The notes under the pieces: model-generated
What the model was told of the DNA's origin: nothing
The model's database searches: none
What the model saw: only the letters and a program-made list of their open reading frames with translations
Assembly (NCBI GenBank): GCA_018241425.1
Contig: JAFEDU010000001.1
Span: 1,240,001-1,304,000, forward strand
Reading direction: 5' to 3'
DNA: 64,000 nucleotides
Source: Pseudomonadota bacterium
GTDB lineage: Bacteria > Pseudomonadota > Gammaproteobacteria > Steroidobacterales > Steroidobacteraceae
Program-made: the position numbers and the translations under genes
In this document: positions 1-8,829 of the stretch, piece after piece
Position numbering within the stretch: position 1 is the stretch's first letter
How the letters are laid out: the number at the start of each line of letters is the position of its first letter

Positions 1-1
1 T

Positions 2-277
2 GACGACCATCCCTCGCTGCAGGGGCACTTCCCCGGCCAGCCCATCCTCCCGGGCGTGCTGCTCCTGGACGAGGCCCTGCGGGCGGTGGAGACCGCGGAC
101 CCGGCCTCGCGCCTGTGGCGCATCGGGCGCGCGAAGTTCCTGAAGCCGGTGCGGCCGGGGGAGACCCTCGTGCTCCAGCACGAGCGGCTCGCCAACGGCA
201 CCGTCCACTTCACTGTCGCAAGTCACGGCGAGCTCGTCGCGGAAGGGCTGCTCGAGCCCGCCCGGGTGCAGGGATGA
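2..277 (+). CDS. FabZ/ApeI-like 3-hydroxyacyl-ACP dehydratase (5' truncated)
   Basis: The C-terminal 91 residues of a hotdog-fold dehydratase are present; the start lies before the window. The reading frame is open from base 2 and contains the FabZ-type signature GHFPGQPILPG, whose His is the catalytic residue of 3-hydroxyacyl-ACP dehydratases. In aryl-polyene (APE) operons such an enzyme dehydrates the growing polyketide/fatty chain in the cytoplasm. The TGA stop overlaps the ATG of the next gene by 4 bp, so the two are translationally coupled. The family assignment is solid. The APE role is inferred from the downstream genes. Confidence 0.85.
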   Translation, partial: DDHPSLQGHFPGQPILPGVLLLDEALRAVETADPASRLWRIGRAKFLKPVRPGETLVLQHERLANGTVHFTVASHGELVAEGLLEPARVQG

Positions 278-1224
278 GCGGACCGCACCCACCGGCGGAC
301 ATCCCGCCCGCGGCCTCGACGCAGTGGGTGCAGACCCCGGAGCGCGGCAGCGCCACGGTGCTCGCCGCCGGGGTATACCTCGCCACCCGCATCGGCCGCC
401 CGCTCGCGCACCGCATCCTGCACCTGGTGTCGGCCTACTTCTTTCTCTTCGGTCCGAGCGCCCGCCACTGGTCGCAGGACTACCTGCGCCGGGTGCTGGG
501 TCGCAGGGCGCGCGCCTCGGACCGCTATCGCCAGTACTACGCCTTCGCCACCACCATCATGGACCGGTTCTACTTCCTGCAGGAGCGCTACGACGCCTTC
601 GAGGTGACCAGCGAAGGCCAGGAACTGATGATCGAGGCGCACCGCAACGGCCAGGGCGCGCTGCTGCTCGGCGCCCACCTCGGCAGCTTCGCGCTGGTCA
701 GTACGGTCGGGCGACGCCAGCCGGAGCTCAAGGTGGCGATGGCCATGTACGACGAGCAGGCGGGCCCGGTGACGACGTTCTTCAGGGTCACGCAGGCCAC
801 CAACGCGCCGGAAGTGATCCCGCTCGGGCACCTGGACGCCATGCTGCGCATCCGTGACTGCCTCGACGCGGGCCGCTTCGTCGGCATGCTCGCCGATCGC
901 TCGATCGCCGACTCCCCTTCGCAGCCGGTGAACTTCCTCGGGGCTCCGGCGCCCTTCCCCACCGGCCCCATGCGGGTCGCCGCCGCCCTGCGCCGCAAGG
1001 TGATCTTCATGACCGGGCTGTACCGCGGCGGCAATCGCTACCACGTCGTCTTCCGCGAACTCGCCGACTTCTCCGACGTGTCGCGCGGGGACCGGGACGC
1101 GGCCGTGCGCGCGGCGATCGAGCGCTTCGCGCAGCTCCTCGAGCAGTACACGCGCTCCGACCCCTACAACTGGTTCAACTTCTACGACTTCTGGCAGTCC
1201 GCAGGCGTGGCGGCCCCCCGGTGA
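274..1224 (+). CDS. LpxL/HtrB-type lysophospholipid acyltransferase of the APE cluster
   Basis: This 316-aa protein has an N-terminal hydrophobic stretch (residues ~45-65) and an LPLAT-type core, with GAHLGSF near residue 135 in the position of the HX4(D/E) catalytic motif. APE clusters carry such an acyltransferase, thought to place the polyene on its outer-membrane lipid anchor. Oddity: the fifth residue after the motif His is Ala (HLGSFA), where the family has Asp or Glu, so the acidic half of the catalytic dyad seems missing. The ATG overlaps the dehydratase stop, and the end overlaps the LolA-like gene by 4 bp. The C-terminus contains an aromatic NWFNFYDFW stretch typical of APE acyltransferases. 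Confidence 0.8.
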   Translation: MSGPHPPADIPPAASTQWVQTPERGSATVLAAGVYLATRIGRPLAHRILHLVSAYFFLFGPSARHWSQDYLRRVLGRRARASDRYRQYYAFATTIMDRFYFLQERYDAFEVTSEGQELMIEAHRNGQGALLLGAHLGSFALVSTVGRRQPELKVAMAMYDEQAGPVTTFFRVTQATNAPEVIPLGHLDAMLRIRDCLDAGRFVGMLADRSIADSPSQPVNFLGAPAPFPTGPMRVAAALRRKVIFMTGLYRGGNRYHVVFRELADFSDVSRGDRDAAVRAAIERFAQLLEQYTRSDPYNWFNFYDFWQSAGVAAPR

Positions 1225-1793
1225 GGTTGCCTGCCGCCCTGTTGTTGCTCGTGCTGCCCACCATCGCGGCGGCCGCAGCGCCCGGCGGCGACTTCGATGC
1301 GCTCATGCAGCTGCTGGCCACGCGCCACCAGGGGCATGTGCCGTACACCGAGGTCCACGAGATGGCGATGCTCCAGGAGCCGCTGCGCTCCTCGGGCGAG
1401 CTCTTCTACCAGGCGCCCGACCACCTGGAGAAGCGCACGCTCACCCCGCGCGCGGAATCCCTGGTGCTCGACCACGGCGTGCTCACGGCCCGCCGCGGGA
1501 CGCGCACACACGTGCTGGAGCTCGCGGCCTACCCGCAGATCGTGCCCTTCGTGGAGAGCATCCGCGCAACGCTCGCCGGCGATCGCGCCGCGCTCGAGCA
1601 TCACTTCCAGGTGGGCTTCAGCGGCGACCTCGCGCACTGGACCCTCGAGCTCACCCCCCGCGATCCAGCCGTCGCGGGCACCGTGCAGCGCATCACGCTC
1701 GAGGGCACGCGTGATGCGATCCAGACGGTGACCATCCGGCAGAGCGACGGCGACCGCTCCGTGGTCTCGATCGGCCCCGAAATCCCGCCATGA
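1221..1793 (+). CDS. LolA-like outer-membrane lipoprotein carrier
   Basis: This 190-aa protein has a GTG start overlapping the previous stop. A clear Sec signal peptide (hydrophobic LPAALLLLVLPTIAAAAA) is followed by a periplasmic domain resembling the LolA/LolB half-barrel. Features seen include an early FDALMQLLA segment, a GELFYQAPDHLEKRT segment and regular beta-strand spacing. APE operons contain a LolA-like gene (ApeL type) next to an MMPL exporter. Together they are thought to carry the polyene lipid across the periplasm to the outer membrane. It overlaps the exporter gene by 4 bp. Family confidence is good; the cargo is inferred from context. Confidence 0.8.
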   Translation: MRLPAALLLLVLPTIAAAAAPGGDFDALMQLLATRHQGHVPYTEVHEMAMLQEPLRSSGELFYQAPDHLEKRTLTPRAESLVLDHGVLTARRGTRTHVLELAAYPQIVPFVESIRATLAGDRAALEHHFQVGFSGDLAHWTLELTPRDPAVAGTVQRITLEGTRDAIQTVTIRQSDGDRSVVSIGPEIPP

Positions 1794-4147
1794 GCGACGG
1801 CCGGCTGCTGCGTGCCGCGGTGCTTGCGCTCCTGGTCGCCGCGGCGGCGCTGATCGCGGCCCGCGCGCGCTACACCGCCGACCTCTCGGCATTCCTCCCG
1901 CAGGCGCCGACTGCCACCCAGCGCCTGCTCGTCGAGCAGCTGCGCGAGGGACCCGCGGCGCGCATCCTGATCGCCGCGCTCGGCGGCGGGGAGGCCCCCG
2001 AGCGCGCCCGCGTCTCCGCGGCGCTGGCGCAGGAGCTGCGCGCGCAGGGAACCTTCGCGAGCATCAGCAACGGTGACGCGGCCTCCCTGGAACGCGACCG
2101 CCGCTTCCTGTTCGCGCACCGGTACCTCCTCAGCCCCTCGGTCGTGGCGCAACGCTTCACCGTCGCGGGGCTGCACGCCGCGATCGCCGACTCCATCGAG
2201 TCACTCGCCTCCCCCGAGGGACCGCTGGTGAAGCCGCTCTTCCCGCAGGATCCGACCGGGGAGCTCCTGGGGATCCTGGATGGATTCGGGGCGGAACGCG
2301 CCCCGCGCACGAGCGCCGGCGTGTGGGCCTCGCGTGACGGCGCCGAGGCGCTGCTCATGATCGAGACGCGCGCCTCCGGCTCCGACACCGATGCCCAGGA
2401 GCGCGCGGTGCATGCGGTTCAGGGCGCCTTCGCGCACGCCTGCGCCCCACCGGGAGCATCGTGCGGACTGACGCTCACGCTGTCCGGTCCCCCGGTGTTC
2501 GCCGTCACCTCCCGGGCCCTCATCACCCGCGAGGTCGTGCGGCTCTCAGGGCTGAGCGCCGCGCTGATCACCCTGCTGCTCCTGTTCGCGTACCGCTCGG
2601 TGAGTGCGCTCTTCCTCGGGCTCCTGCCGGTCGCGGCCGGGGCCCTGGCCGGCGTCGCGGCGGTCGCCGCAGGTTTCGGGACGGTGCACGGCATCACCCT
2701 CGGGTTTGGCGTGACCCTGATCGGGGAGGCGGTCGACTACTCGATCTACCTCTTCCTGCAGGCCGGCTCACCCGGCGCCGCGGACTTCCGCGCGCGGCTG
2801 TGGCCGACGCTCAGGCTCGGCGCCCTGACCTCGATCGTGGGATTCGCCGCACTCCTGCCCTCGGATTTCCCGGGACTTGCGCAGCTGGGCCTGTATTCCG
2901 TGGCCGGCCTTGCCGCAGCGGCCGCCGTGACGCGCTTCGTGCTGCCGGACTGGATTCCGCGCCGGCTCGCGCTGCGCGACCTCTCCTCCCTTGGACGCCA
3001 GTTGCTGCGCGGGGTCCACGCGCTGCGCCGGCTCAAACCCGCCCTGCTGCTGGTGCTGATCGCGGCCGTGGCCGTCATCCTGCTGCATCACGGTCCGCGC
3101 CTGAGCCGGGAGCTCGCGGCGCTGAGCCCGGTGCCGCTGGCGGAGCAGGACCTCGATGAGCGCCTGCGAACGGACCTCGGCGCACCCGACGTGCGTTACA
3201 TGGTGATCGTGCCGGCGGCAAGCGCCGAGTCGGCGCTCGCCGCGTCCGCCGCCGTGGCGCAGCGCCTGAGCCCGCTGCTCGCGGACGGCACGCTGAGCGG
3301 CATCGAAGCGCCCAGCCGCTACCTGCCGCCCGCGGCCGCGCAGCGGCAGCGCCTGGCTGCACTGCCGGACGCCGAGACCCTGAGGGCACGCCTCGCGGAG
3401 GCACTCGCAGGACTCGCAGTGCGCCCGGGGGTGCTGGAGCCCTTCATCGCGGACGTCGCCGCCGCGCGCACTGCAGTGCCGCTGCGGCGCGAGGACCTCG
3501 CGGGCACGTCCTTCGCGTCCGCCGTGGATGCCCTGCTGGTGCGCACCGGAGGGTCCTATTCAGCCCTCCTCCCGCTGTCCGCCGCGAGCGGCGACCTGCC
3601 GGCGCAGGCGATCGGGCGCGTGCAGTCCCTGCTGGCCGGCAATGCCGAACACGCGCAGCTGCTGGACCTCAAGGGCGAGACCGACCGCCTCTACGGCAGC
3701 TACCTGCGCCAGGCCCTGGTGCTCGCGGCGGCGGGCCTTGCCGCCGTGACCGCGCTCCTCGCCTTCGCGCTGCGCTGCGTGCGGCGCCTCGGCCGCGTGC
3801 TCCTGCCGCTGCTGCTCGCGGTGCTCGCGGTGGCGGCCGCACTCATCGCCTGCGGGCACGAGCTCACGATCCTGCACCTCGTCGGCCTCCTGCTGGTGGT
3901 GGCGGTCGGGTCGAACTACGCCCTGTTCTTCGATCGGCTGGCCCTGGCCTCGGCGCACGCCTCCCCGGAGCGCACCGTGTCCTCGATCCTCATCGCCAAC
4001 CTCGCCACCGTGATCGCCTTCGGCGTGCTCGCGACCGCCCGGGTACCGCTGCTGTCGGACCTGGGGTCGGCCGTGGCACCCGGAACGCTGCTGGCGCTGC
4101 TGTTTGCCGCGGCACTGAGCGCGCCCGAACGTCCGGGGCCACGTTGA
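1790..4147 (+). CDS. MMPL/RND-family exporter of the APE cluster
   Basis: This 785-aa inner-membrane protein has the RND/MMPL duplication. A TM helix near residues 5-22 is followed by a large periplasmic loop to about 245 and TM bundle 2-6 (about 250-390). A second TM helix near 415-435, a second periplasmic loop and a terminal TM bundle (about 640-775) follow. The length fits the APE exporters (ApeM type), which belong to the hydrophobe-exporting RND group. In frame it sits between the LolA-like carrier and a hydrolase, with 4-bp overlaps on both sides. It probably moves the finished polyene-lipid, powered by the proton gradient, to the LolA-like protein. Confidence 0.85.
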   Translation: MSDGRLLRAAVLALLVAAAALIAARARYTADLSAFLPQAPTATQRLLVEQLREGPAARILIAALGGGEAPERARVSAALAQELRAQGTFASISNGDAASLERDRRFLFAHRYLLSPSVVAQRFTVAGLHAAIADSIESLASPEGPLVKPLFPQDPTGELLGILDGFGAERAPRTSAGVWASRDGAEALLMIETRASGSDTDAQERAVHAVQGAFAHACAPPGASCGLTLTLSGPPVFAVTSRALITREVVRLSGLSAALITLLLLFAYRSVSALFLGLLPVAAGALAGVAAVAAGFGTVHGITLGFGVTLIGEAVDYSIYLFLQAGSPGAADFRARLWPTLRLGALTSIVGFAALLPSDFPGLAQLGLYSVAGLAAAAAVTRFVLPDWIPRRLALRDLSSLGRQLLRGVHALRRLKPALLLVLIAAVAVILLHHGPRLSRELAALSPVPLAEQDLDERLRTDLGAPDVRYMVIVPAASAESALAASAAVAQRLSPLLADGTLSGIEAPSRYLPPAAAQRQRLAALPDAETLRARLAEALAGLAVRPGVLEPFIADVAAARTAVPLRREDLAGTSFASAVDALLVRTGGSYSALLPLSAASGDLPAQAIGRVQSLLAGNAEHAQLLDLKGETDRLYGSYLRQALVLAAAGLAAVTALLAFALRCVRRLGRVLLPLLLAVLAVAAALIACGHELTILHLVGLLLVVAVGSNYALFFDRLALASAHASPERTVSSILIANLATVIAFGVLATARVPLLSDLGSAVAPGTLLALLFAAALSAPERPGPR

Positions 4148-4800
4148 GCACCATGCAAGCCATCCACGACCGCGCCCGCGCGCATGGTCCCGCGCCGCTC
4201 GAGGTGATCCTGCTGCCCGCCGCCGGCACCGGCCCGGACGACTTCGTGCAGGCAGGCTTCGCAGCTGCCGCGCGCGAGCGCGGGCTGGCTGTCGACCTCA
4301 CCTTCGCGCCGCTCGAATTCGCGCACGTGACCGATCGCAGCGCGGTCGAGCGCGTGCTCGGGGAGTTCGTGCACCCGGCGCGGGCGCGCGGCAGCGCGGT
4401 CTGGCTCGGCGGCATTTCCCTGGGCGGCTACGTGGCGCTGTGCTGTGCGGAGCGCGATCCGGGCCCCCTCGCCGGGCTGTGCCTGTTCGCGCCCTACCTC
4501 GGGAGCTTTCTCGTGACCTCGGAGATCGCGCGCACGGGCCTGGCCGGCTGGACCTGCGCACCGCAGGCCGGGGAGGACGACGAGGAGCGCCGTATCTGGC
4601 GCTTCCTGCGCGACCGCCGCGGCAGCCCGCCGCTGCACCTGGGACTCGGGCGGGAGGACCGGTTCGGGGAGCGGCATCGCCTGCTCGCCTCCGCCCTGCC
4701 CGCGCACGAACTCGATACCGTTCCAGGCGGCCATGACTGGCCCACCTGGCGCCGACTCTGGGACAATTTTCTCGATGCCCGCCTCGCTCACCTCCGCTGA
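4144..4800 (+). CDS. Alpha/beta hydrolase in the APE operon
   Basis: This 218-aa cytoplasmic protein starts at TTG 4144, overlapping the exporter stop; an ATG at 4153 is an alternative. The nucleophile elbow GISLGGY places the catalytic Ser at about 92. A likely Asp lies at about 172 (GREDRF) and a likely His at about 197 (GGHDWPTW), giving a complete triad in the right order. The length fits a minimal lid-less hydrolase or thioesterase. It may release or edit chains on the acyl carrier protein, filling the thioesterase role that APE clusters usually encode, but this is inferred. It overlaps the start of the polysaccharide deacetylase gene. Confidence 0.7.
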   Translation: MSTMQAIHDRARAHGPAPLEVILLPAAGTGPDDFVQAGFAAAARERGLAVDLTFAPLEFAHVTDRSAVERVLGEFVHPARARGSAVWLGGISLGGYVALCCAERDPGPLAGLCLFAPYLGSFLVTSEIARTGLAGWTCAPQAGEDDEERRIWRFLRDRRGSPPLHLGLGREDRFGERHRLLASALPAHELDTVPGGHDWPTWRRLWDNFLDARLAHLR

Positions 4801-5620
4801 ACCCGCAGCACCCCGCTGGTGGTCCGCGACGCCCCTGATGCGCGGCTCGCTGGTGCTGCACGGCGCGGCCGCCGTGGCCGTGGCGGCGCACCCGCCGGTG
4901 TGGCCGTGGGCGCTCGGGGCCGTGGCACTCGACCACGTCGGCATCGCGGCGGCGGGACTCACGCCGCGCAGCCGGCTCCTGGGCGCGAACCTGACGCACC
5001 TGCCCGCCGCGGCGACACCGCCGTGCGTCGCCCTGACGCTCGATGACGGGCCCGATGCGCAGGTGACGCCGCAGGTCCTGGAGATCCTGGCCCGCGAGCG
5101 CGTGCGTGCCACCTTCTTCTGCGTCGGTGCGCACGTGCGCCGCGAGCCGGCGCTCACCCGGGAGATCCTCGCCGGCGGCCACTGCGTCGAGAACCACACC
5201 GAGCGGCACCTCAAGCGCTTCTCGCTCCTGGGGCCGCGCGCGATGGCCGACGAAGTGGCGCGCGCGCAGGCCACGATCGCCGGGGTGACGGGGGTGAGCC
5301 CACGGTTCTTCCGCGCGCCGGCGGGACTGCGCAATCCCTTTCTCGGCCCGGTCCTCGCACGCGAGCAGCTGCGGCTCGTCAGCTGGACGCGCCGCGGGCT
5401 GGATACGGTGAGCCACGATCCGCACAAGGTGCTGGCACGCCTCACCCGGCGACTAGCCGGTGGCGACATCCTCCTCATCCATGACGGGCACGACACGCGC
5501 AGGAGCCGGGGCACGCCGGCGGTCCTCGAGGTGCTGCCACGGCTCCTGGAACACGTGCGCCGCGCGGGACTCATGCCCGTGACCTTGCGGGATGCCACCG
5601 CCGGCACCGGTTCGCCATGA
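4775..5620 (+). CDS. Polysaccharide deacetylase (NodB homology domain)
   Basis: This 281-aa protein has the NodB/CE4 signature. TLDDGPD (Asp about 90/91) and HTERH (His about 141 and 145) supply the base and metal ligands, and later motifs include FRAPAGLRNP and LLIHDGHD. The N-terminus has a hydrophobic hairpin (about residues 25-60), so it may be membrane-anchored. I chose ATG 4775 because it gives the natural N-terminus; an in-frame ATG at 4733 would add 14 residues. It overlaps the hydrolase by 26 bp and the methyltransferase by 4 bp. A CE4 enzyme is not part of the textbook E. coli APE gene set. Its substrate, either a sugar on the polyene head group or an unrelated one, is unknown. Confidence 0.8.
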   Translation: MPASLTSAEPAAPRWWSATPLMRGSLVLHGAAAVAVAAHPPVWPWALGAVALDHVGIAAAGLTPRSRLLGANLTHLPAAATPPCVALTLDDGPDAQVTPQVLEILARERVRATFFCVGAHVRREPALTREILAGGHCVENHTERHLKRFSLLGPRAMADEVARAQATIAGVTGVSPRFFRAPAGLRNPFLGPVLAREQLRLVSWTRRGLDTVSHDPHKVLARLTRRLAGGDILLIHDGHDTRRSRGTPAVLEVLPRLLEHVRRAGLMPVTLRDATAGTGSP

Positions 5621-6351
5621 GCGCCGGTGAAGTCACGGAGGCGCTGGTCGGGCGCGCCGGAGCCGCCTATCGCGCGGCCGGCCGGTTCTCCTGGCACTTC
5701 GCCCGCGGCAAGCTGCGCGGGGATCCGGTCTATCGCACGATCCTCGAGCGGGGCCTCCTGGCCGGTTGCGCCAGCGTGCTCGACCTCGGCGCCGGCCAGG
5801 GGCTGCTGGCGAGTTGGCTCGTGGCGGCGCGAGAGCATTACGCCTCCGGTGCGAACCCGCCTTGGCCCCAGGGGTGGCCACCACCCCCGGCGTTGCGTGC
5901 CTACACGGGCATCGAGATCAACCCCGCCGAGGCGGCCCGCGCGAAGCAGGCGCTCGCCGCCCGGGAGCCGATGGCGCTCCGGGTGCTCGCGGCAGACCTG
6001 CGCACGGAACGGTTCCCCGACAGCGATGCGGTGGTCATGCTGGACGTACTTCACTACCTCGCCTTCGCGGACCAGGAGCGCGTGCTCGCGCGGGCGCGCG
6101 CCGCACTCCCCCCCAAGGGACGCCTGCTGCTGCGTATCGGGGATGCCTCGGCGGGGATCCGCGCCACGTTCAGCCGCGCCCTGGACCGCGTGGTGGTGCT
6201 CGCCCGGCGCAGTCGCTGGGAGGCCGTCCACACCCGGCCCGGCACCGAGTGGCCGCGACTCCTCGAGCGCGCGGGGTTCACCGTCCAGCGGGTGCCCATG
6301 GCACAGCCCTCACCCTTCCCGGACGTGCTGCTGCAGGCGGAGGCCGCATGA
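5617..6351 (+). CDS. Class I SAM-dependent methyltransferase
   Basis: This 244-aa protein has the Rossmann SAM-binding motif I (VLDLGAGQGLLAS, about residues 49-61). A later Asp in VVMLDVLHYL marks motif II/IV, and LLLRIGDAS marks motif V-VI. The N-terminal region resembles the methyltransferases of APE and xanthomonadin clusters, which O-methylate the aryl head group. It is embedded with 4-bp overlaps between the deacetylase and ketosynthase genes, which supports that role. The exact acceptor is inferred. Confidence 0.75.
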   Translation: MSAGEVTEALVGRAGAAYRAAGRFSWHFARGKLRGDPVYRTILERGLLAGCASVLDLGAGQGLLASWLVAAREHYASGANPPWPQGWPPPPALRAYTGIEINPAEAARAKQALAAREPMALRVLAADLRTERFPDSDAVVMLDVLHYLAFADQERVLARARAALPPKGRLLLRIGDASAGIRATFSRALDRVVVLARRSRWEAVHTRPGTEWPRLLERAGFTVQRVPMAQPSPFPDVLLQAEAA

Positions 6352-7541
6352 GGCCGGTGCAGCTGACGGCCTACACCGCCACGAGCTGCCTGGGCGCAGG
6401 TCTTGCGCCGACCCTCGCGGCGCTGCAGGCGCACGCGGGGGGACTCAAGCCCTGCACGTTCGAGACCGTACGGCTGCCCACCTATGTCGGTGAGGTGCCG
6501 GACGTGGACGCGCATGCGCTCCCGCCGGGACTTGCCGACTTCGACTGCCGCAACAACCGCCTCGCCTGGCTCGCGCTCGCCCAGGACGACCTGCGTGCGG
6601 CCGTCGCCCGTGCCGTCAACCGCCACGGTGAGCGCCGCATCGGGGTCTTCCTCGGCACCAGCACGTCGGGGATCCTGGAGTCCGAGCTCGCCTACCGGCG
6701 CCGCGATCCCCGCACCGGTGCTCTGCCACCGGACTTCCGCTACCGCGGCGCCCACAACACCTTCTCGCTCGCGGCCTTCGTCGGCCGGGCCCTGGGGCTC
6801 GAGGGGCCGGCCTCGGTGGTGTCCTCGGCCTGCTCCTCGTCCGCAAAGGTCTTTGCCTCCGCGCAGCGTGCGCTCGCCGCCGACCTCATCGACGCCGCCC
6901 TGGTCGGCGGCGTCGACTCGCTGTGCCTGACCACGCTGTACGGCTTTCACTCGCTGCAGCTGGTGTCGGCCGAGCCGTGCCGTCCGTTCGACCGGGATCG
7001 CGCCGGCATCTCCATCGGCGAGGCCGGCGCCTTTGCACTCCTGGAGCGCGCCGCCGACGACCTCGACGCGCAGGCCATCCTGCTCCTGGGGTGCGGGGAA
7101 TCCAGCGATGCCCACCACATGTCGGCCCCGCACCCGGAGGGCCGCGGCGCGCGCGACGCCATGCGCCAGGCGCTCGAGGATGCGCACCTGAGGCCCGCCG
7201 ACATCGACTACATCAACCTCCACGGGACGGCGACGCCGAGCAACGATGCGGCCGAGGGGCGTGCCGTCGCGGAGGTCCTGGGCGCGCAGACCCCGGGCAG
7301 CTCGACCAAGGGCGCGACCGGCCATACGCTCGGGGCGGCCGGCGCCCTGGAGGCGGTGATCTGCGCGCTCGCCCTGCGGTCGGGCTTCGCGCCCGGCGGC
7401 CTCAACACCCGCACGCCGGACCCGGCGCTGCGGGTGAACTACCTCCTCGAGAACCGCCGCGCGCCGCTGCGCCGCGTGATGAGCAATTCCTTCGGCTTCG
7501 GCGGCTCGAACTGCAGCCTGATCCTGGGGCGGGCCGGATGA
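6348..7541 (+). CDS. Beta-ketoacyl-ACP synthase (FabF-like, APE type)
   Basis: This 397-aa ketosynthase of normal length has a full active site: Cys162 in SSACSSS, His292 in NLHGTATPSND, Lys321 and His326 in STKGATGH. It would catalyse decarboxylative Claisen condensation of malonyl-ACP with the growing aryl-polyene chain. ATG 6348 overlaps the methyltransferase stop, and its own stop overlaps the next, chain-length-factor-like gene. That order (KS then CLF-like then DH then KR) is the core of known APE clusters. No second complete ketosynthase is seen in this window. Confidence 0.92.
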   Translation: MRPVQLTAYTATSCLGAGLAPTLAALQAHAGGLKPCTFETVRLPTYVGEVPDVDAHALPPGLADFDCRNNRLAWLALAQDDLRAAVARAVNRHGERRIGVFLGTSTSGILESELAYRRRDPRTGALPPDFRYRGAHNTFSLAAFVGRALGLEGPASVVSSACSSSAKVFASAQRALAADLIDAALVGGVDSLCLTTLYGFHSLQLVSAEPCRPFDRDRAGISIGEAGAFALLERAADDLDAQAILLLGCGESSDAHHMSAPHPEGRGARDAMRQALEDAHLRPADIDYINLHGTATPSNDAAEGRAVAEVLGAQTPGSSTKGATGHTLGAAGALEAVICALALRSGFAPGGLNTRTPDPALRVNYLLENRRAPLRRVMSNSFGFGGSNCSLILGRAG

Positions 7542-8341
7542 GCCACGGCACGCTGACCGGCTTCGTCACCGGCATCGGGATCCTCGGGCCGGGCCTCAAC
7601 GGCTGGCCGGACAGCCGTCCGGTGCTGTGCGGGTCCGTCCCGTGGACCGACGCGCCCACCCAGCTGCCACCGCCGCAGCAACTGCCCGCAGCCGAGCGGC
7701 GTCGCGTCGGGCCCTCGGTGAAGCTGACCCTCGCCGCCGGACTCGAGGCCGTCGCGCAGGCGGGGCTCGAGGCCGCCGCACTGCCGGCGGTGTTCTCTTC
7801 CTCCGGCGGCGACGGCCAGAACTGCCACGAGATCTGCGAGGTCCTGGCGAGCACCGAGCGGCAGATCTCCCCGACCCGCTTCCACAACTCGGTGCACAAC
7901 GCGGCCTCCGGCTACTGGGGAATCGCCACCGGAGCGACGGCCGCCTCGAACGCCCTGTGCGCGCACGATGGCAGCTTCGGCGCGGGATTCCTCGAGTCCC
8001 TCACCCAGGCGCTCGTCGGGGACACGAGCGTGCTGCTGCTCGCCTACGACTCGCCCTACCCGCAGCCCATCCACCAGTTCCGCCCGATCAGCCATGCACT
8101 GTGCGTGGCGCTGGTGCTGAGCCCGGCCCTGGGACCTGCCGCCCGGGCCCGAATCACGGCACACTTGAGCGATGAACCACCCGAGGCACTCACAGGACCG
8201 CTCGAGCGCTTGCGTACCGGGGTGCCGGCCGCCCGCGCGCTGCCGCTCCTGGCGCTGCTCGCCGCCGGGGTCCCCGGACGCACGGTGCTCGAGTACCTGC
8301 CGCACGCGAGCCTCGCGCTCGAGGTGATGCCGTGCCGCTAG
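7538..8341 (+). CDS. Beta-ketoacyl synthase-like chain-length factor
   Basis: This 267-aa protein covers only about two thirds of a ketosynthase and lacks the catalytic Cys nucleophile context and the second His motif. It fits the short 'beta-ketoacyl synthase-like' subunits (ApeC type) that heterodimerise with the APE ketosynthase and act like a chain-length factor. FHNSVHNAASGYWGIATG is a conserved stretch of this family. It overlaps the ketosynthase (4 bp) and the dehydratase (10 bp). The role as a KS partner is by analogy. Confidence 0.8.
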   Translation: MSHGTLTGFVTGIGILGPGLNGWPDSRPVLCGSVPWTDAPTQLPPPQQLPAAERRRVGPSVKLTLAAGLEAVAQAGLEAAALPAVFSSSGGDGQNCHEICEVLASTERQISPTRFHNSVHNAASGYWGIATGATAASNALCAHDGSFGAGFLESLTQALVGDTSVLLLAYDSPYPQPIHQFRPISHALCVALVLSPALGPAARARITAHLSDEPPEALTGPLERLRTGVPAARALPLLALLAAGVPGRTVLEYLPHASLALEVMPCR

Positions 8342-8829
8342 ACAGGGGCTGGATCGAGCAGCACATCCCGCACAAGGGTCGGATGTGCCTCTTGGACGCC
8401 GTGGTGTCCTGGGATGCAACCCGCATCTGCTGCCGCAGCGCCTCGCACCTCGCCCCCGACCACCCGCTGCGCGCGCACGGTCGCCTGGGGATCGCCTGCG
8501 GCATCGAGTACGCCGCGCAGGCGATGGCCGTGCACGGGGCCCTGATGGCCGCGAGCGCCCCGCTGTCCAGCGCGCTGACGACCGAGGTCCGCGGCAGCAT
8601 CGCCGCCGCGACGGTCGGCTACCTCGCGAGCCTGCGTGGCGTGGAGCTGTACGTGAGCCGCCTCGACGAGGTGGAGGGCGAGCTGTACGCGAGCGCCACG
8701 CGCATCACGGGCAATGCACGCACGGTGCTCTACGAGTTCGAACTCGCCGCCACGTCCCGCCCGCTGTTGCGCGGTCGCGCCGGTATCGTGATCGCAGCCC
8801 CCGAGACCTCGGGCGGGGTGGCGGCTTGA
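8332..8829 (+). CDS. Hotdog 3-hydroxyacyl-ACP dehydratase (ApeP type)
   Basis: This 165-aa protein has a GTG start overlapping the previous gene by 10 bp. The N-terminal IEQHIPHKGRMCLLDAV pattern and RAHGRLGIACGIEYAAQAM segment are typical of the APE hotdog dehydratases, in which a second dehydratase subunit pairs with the first. It would remove water from the 3-hydroxyacyl-ACP to form each polyene double bond. The end overlaps the ketoreductase by 4 bp. With the truncated gene at the left edge, the cluster has two dehydratases, as in other APE operons. Confidence 0.8.
   Translation: MPLDRGWIEQHIPHKGRMCLLDAVVSWDATRICCRSASHLAPDHPLRAHGRLGIACGIEYAAQAMAVHGALMAASAPLSSALTTEVRGSIAAATVGYLASLRGVELYVSRLDEVEGELYASATRITGNARTVLYEFELAATSRPLLRGRAGIVIAAPETSGGVAA

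Noticed and set aside
3916..6231. A 771-aa open frame opposite the hydrolase, deacetylase and methyltransferase genes
   Set aside because: Antisense shadow; the + strand genes have intact catalytic motifs and tight overlaps.
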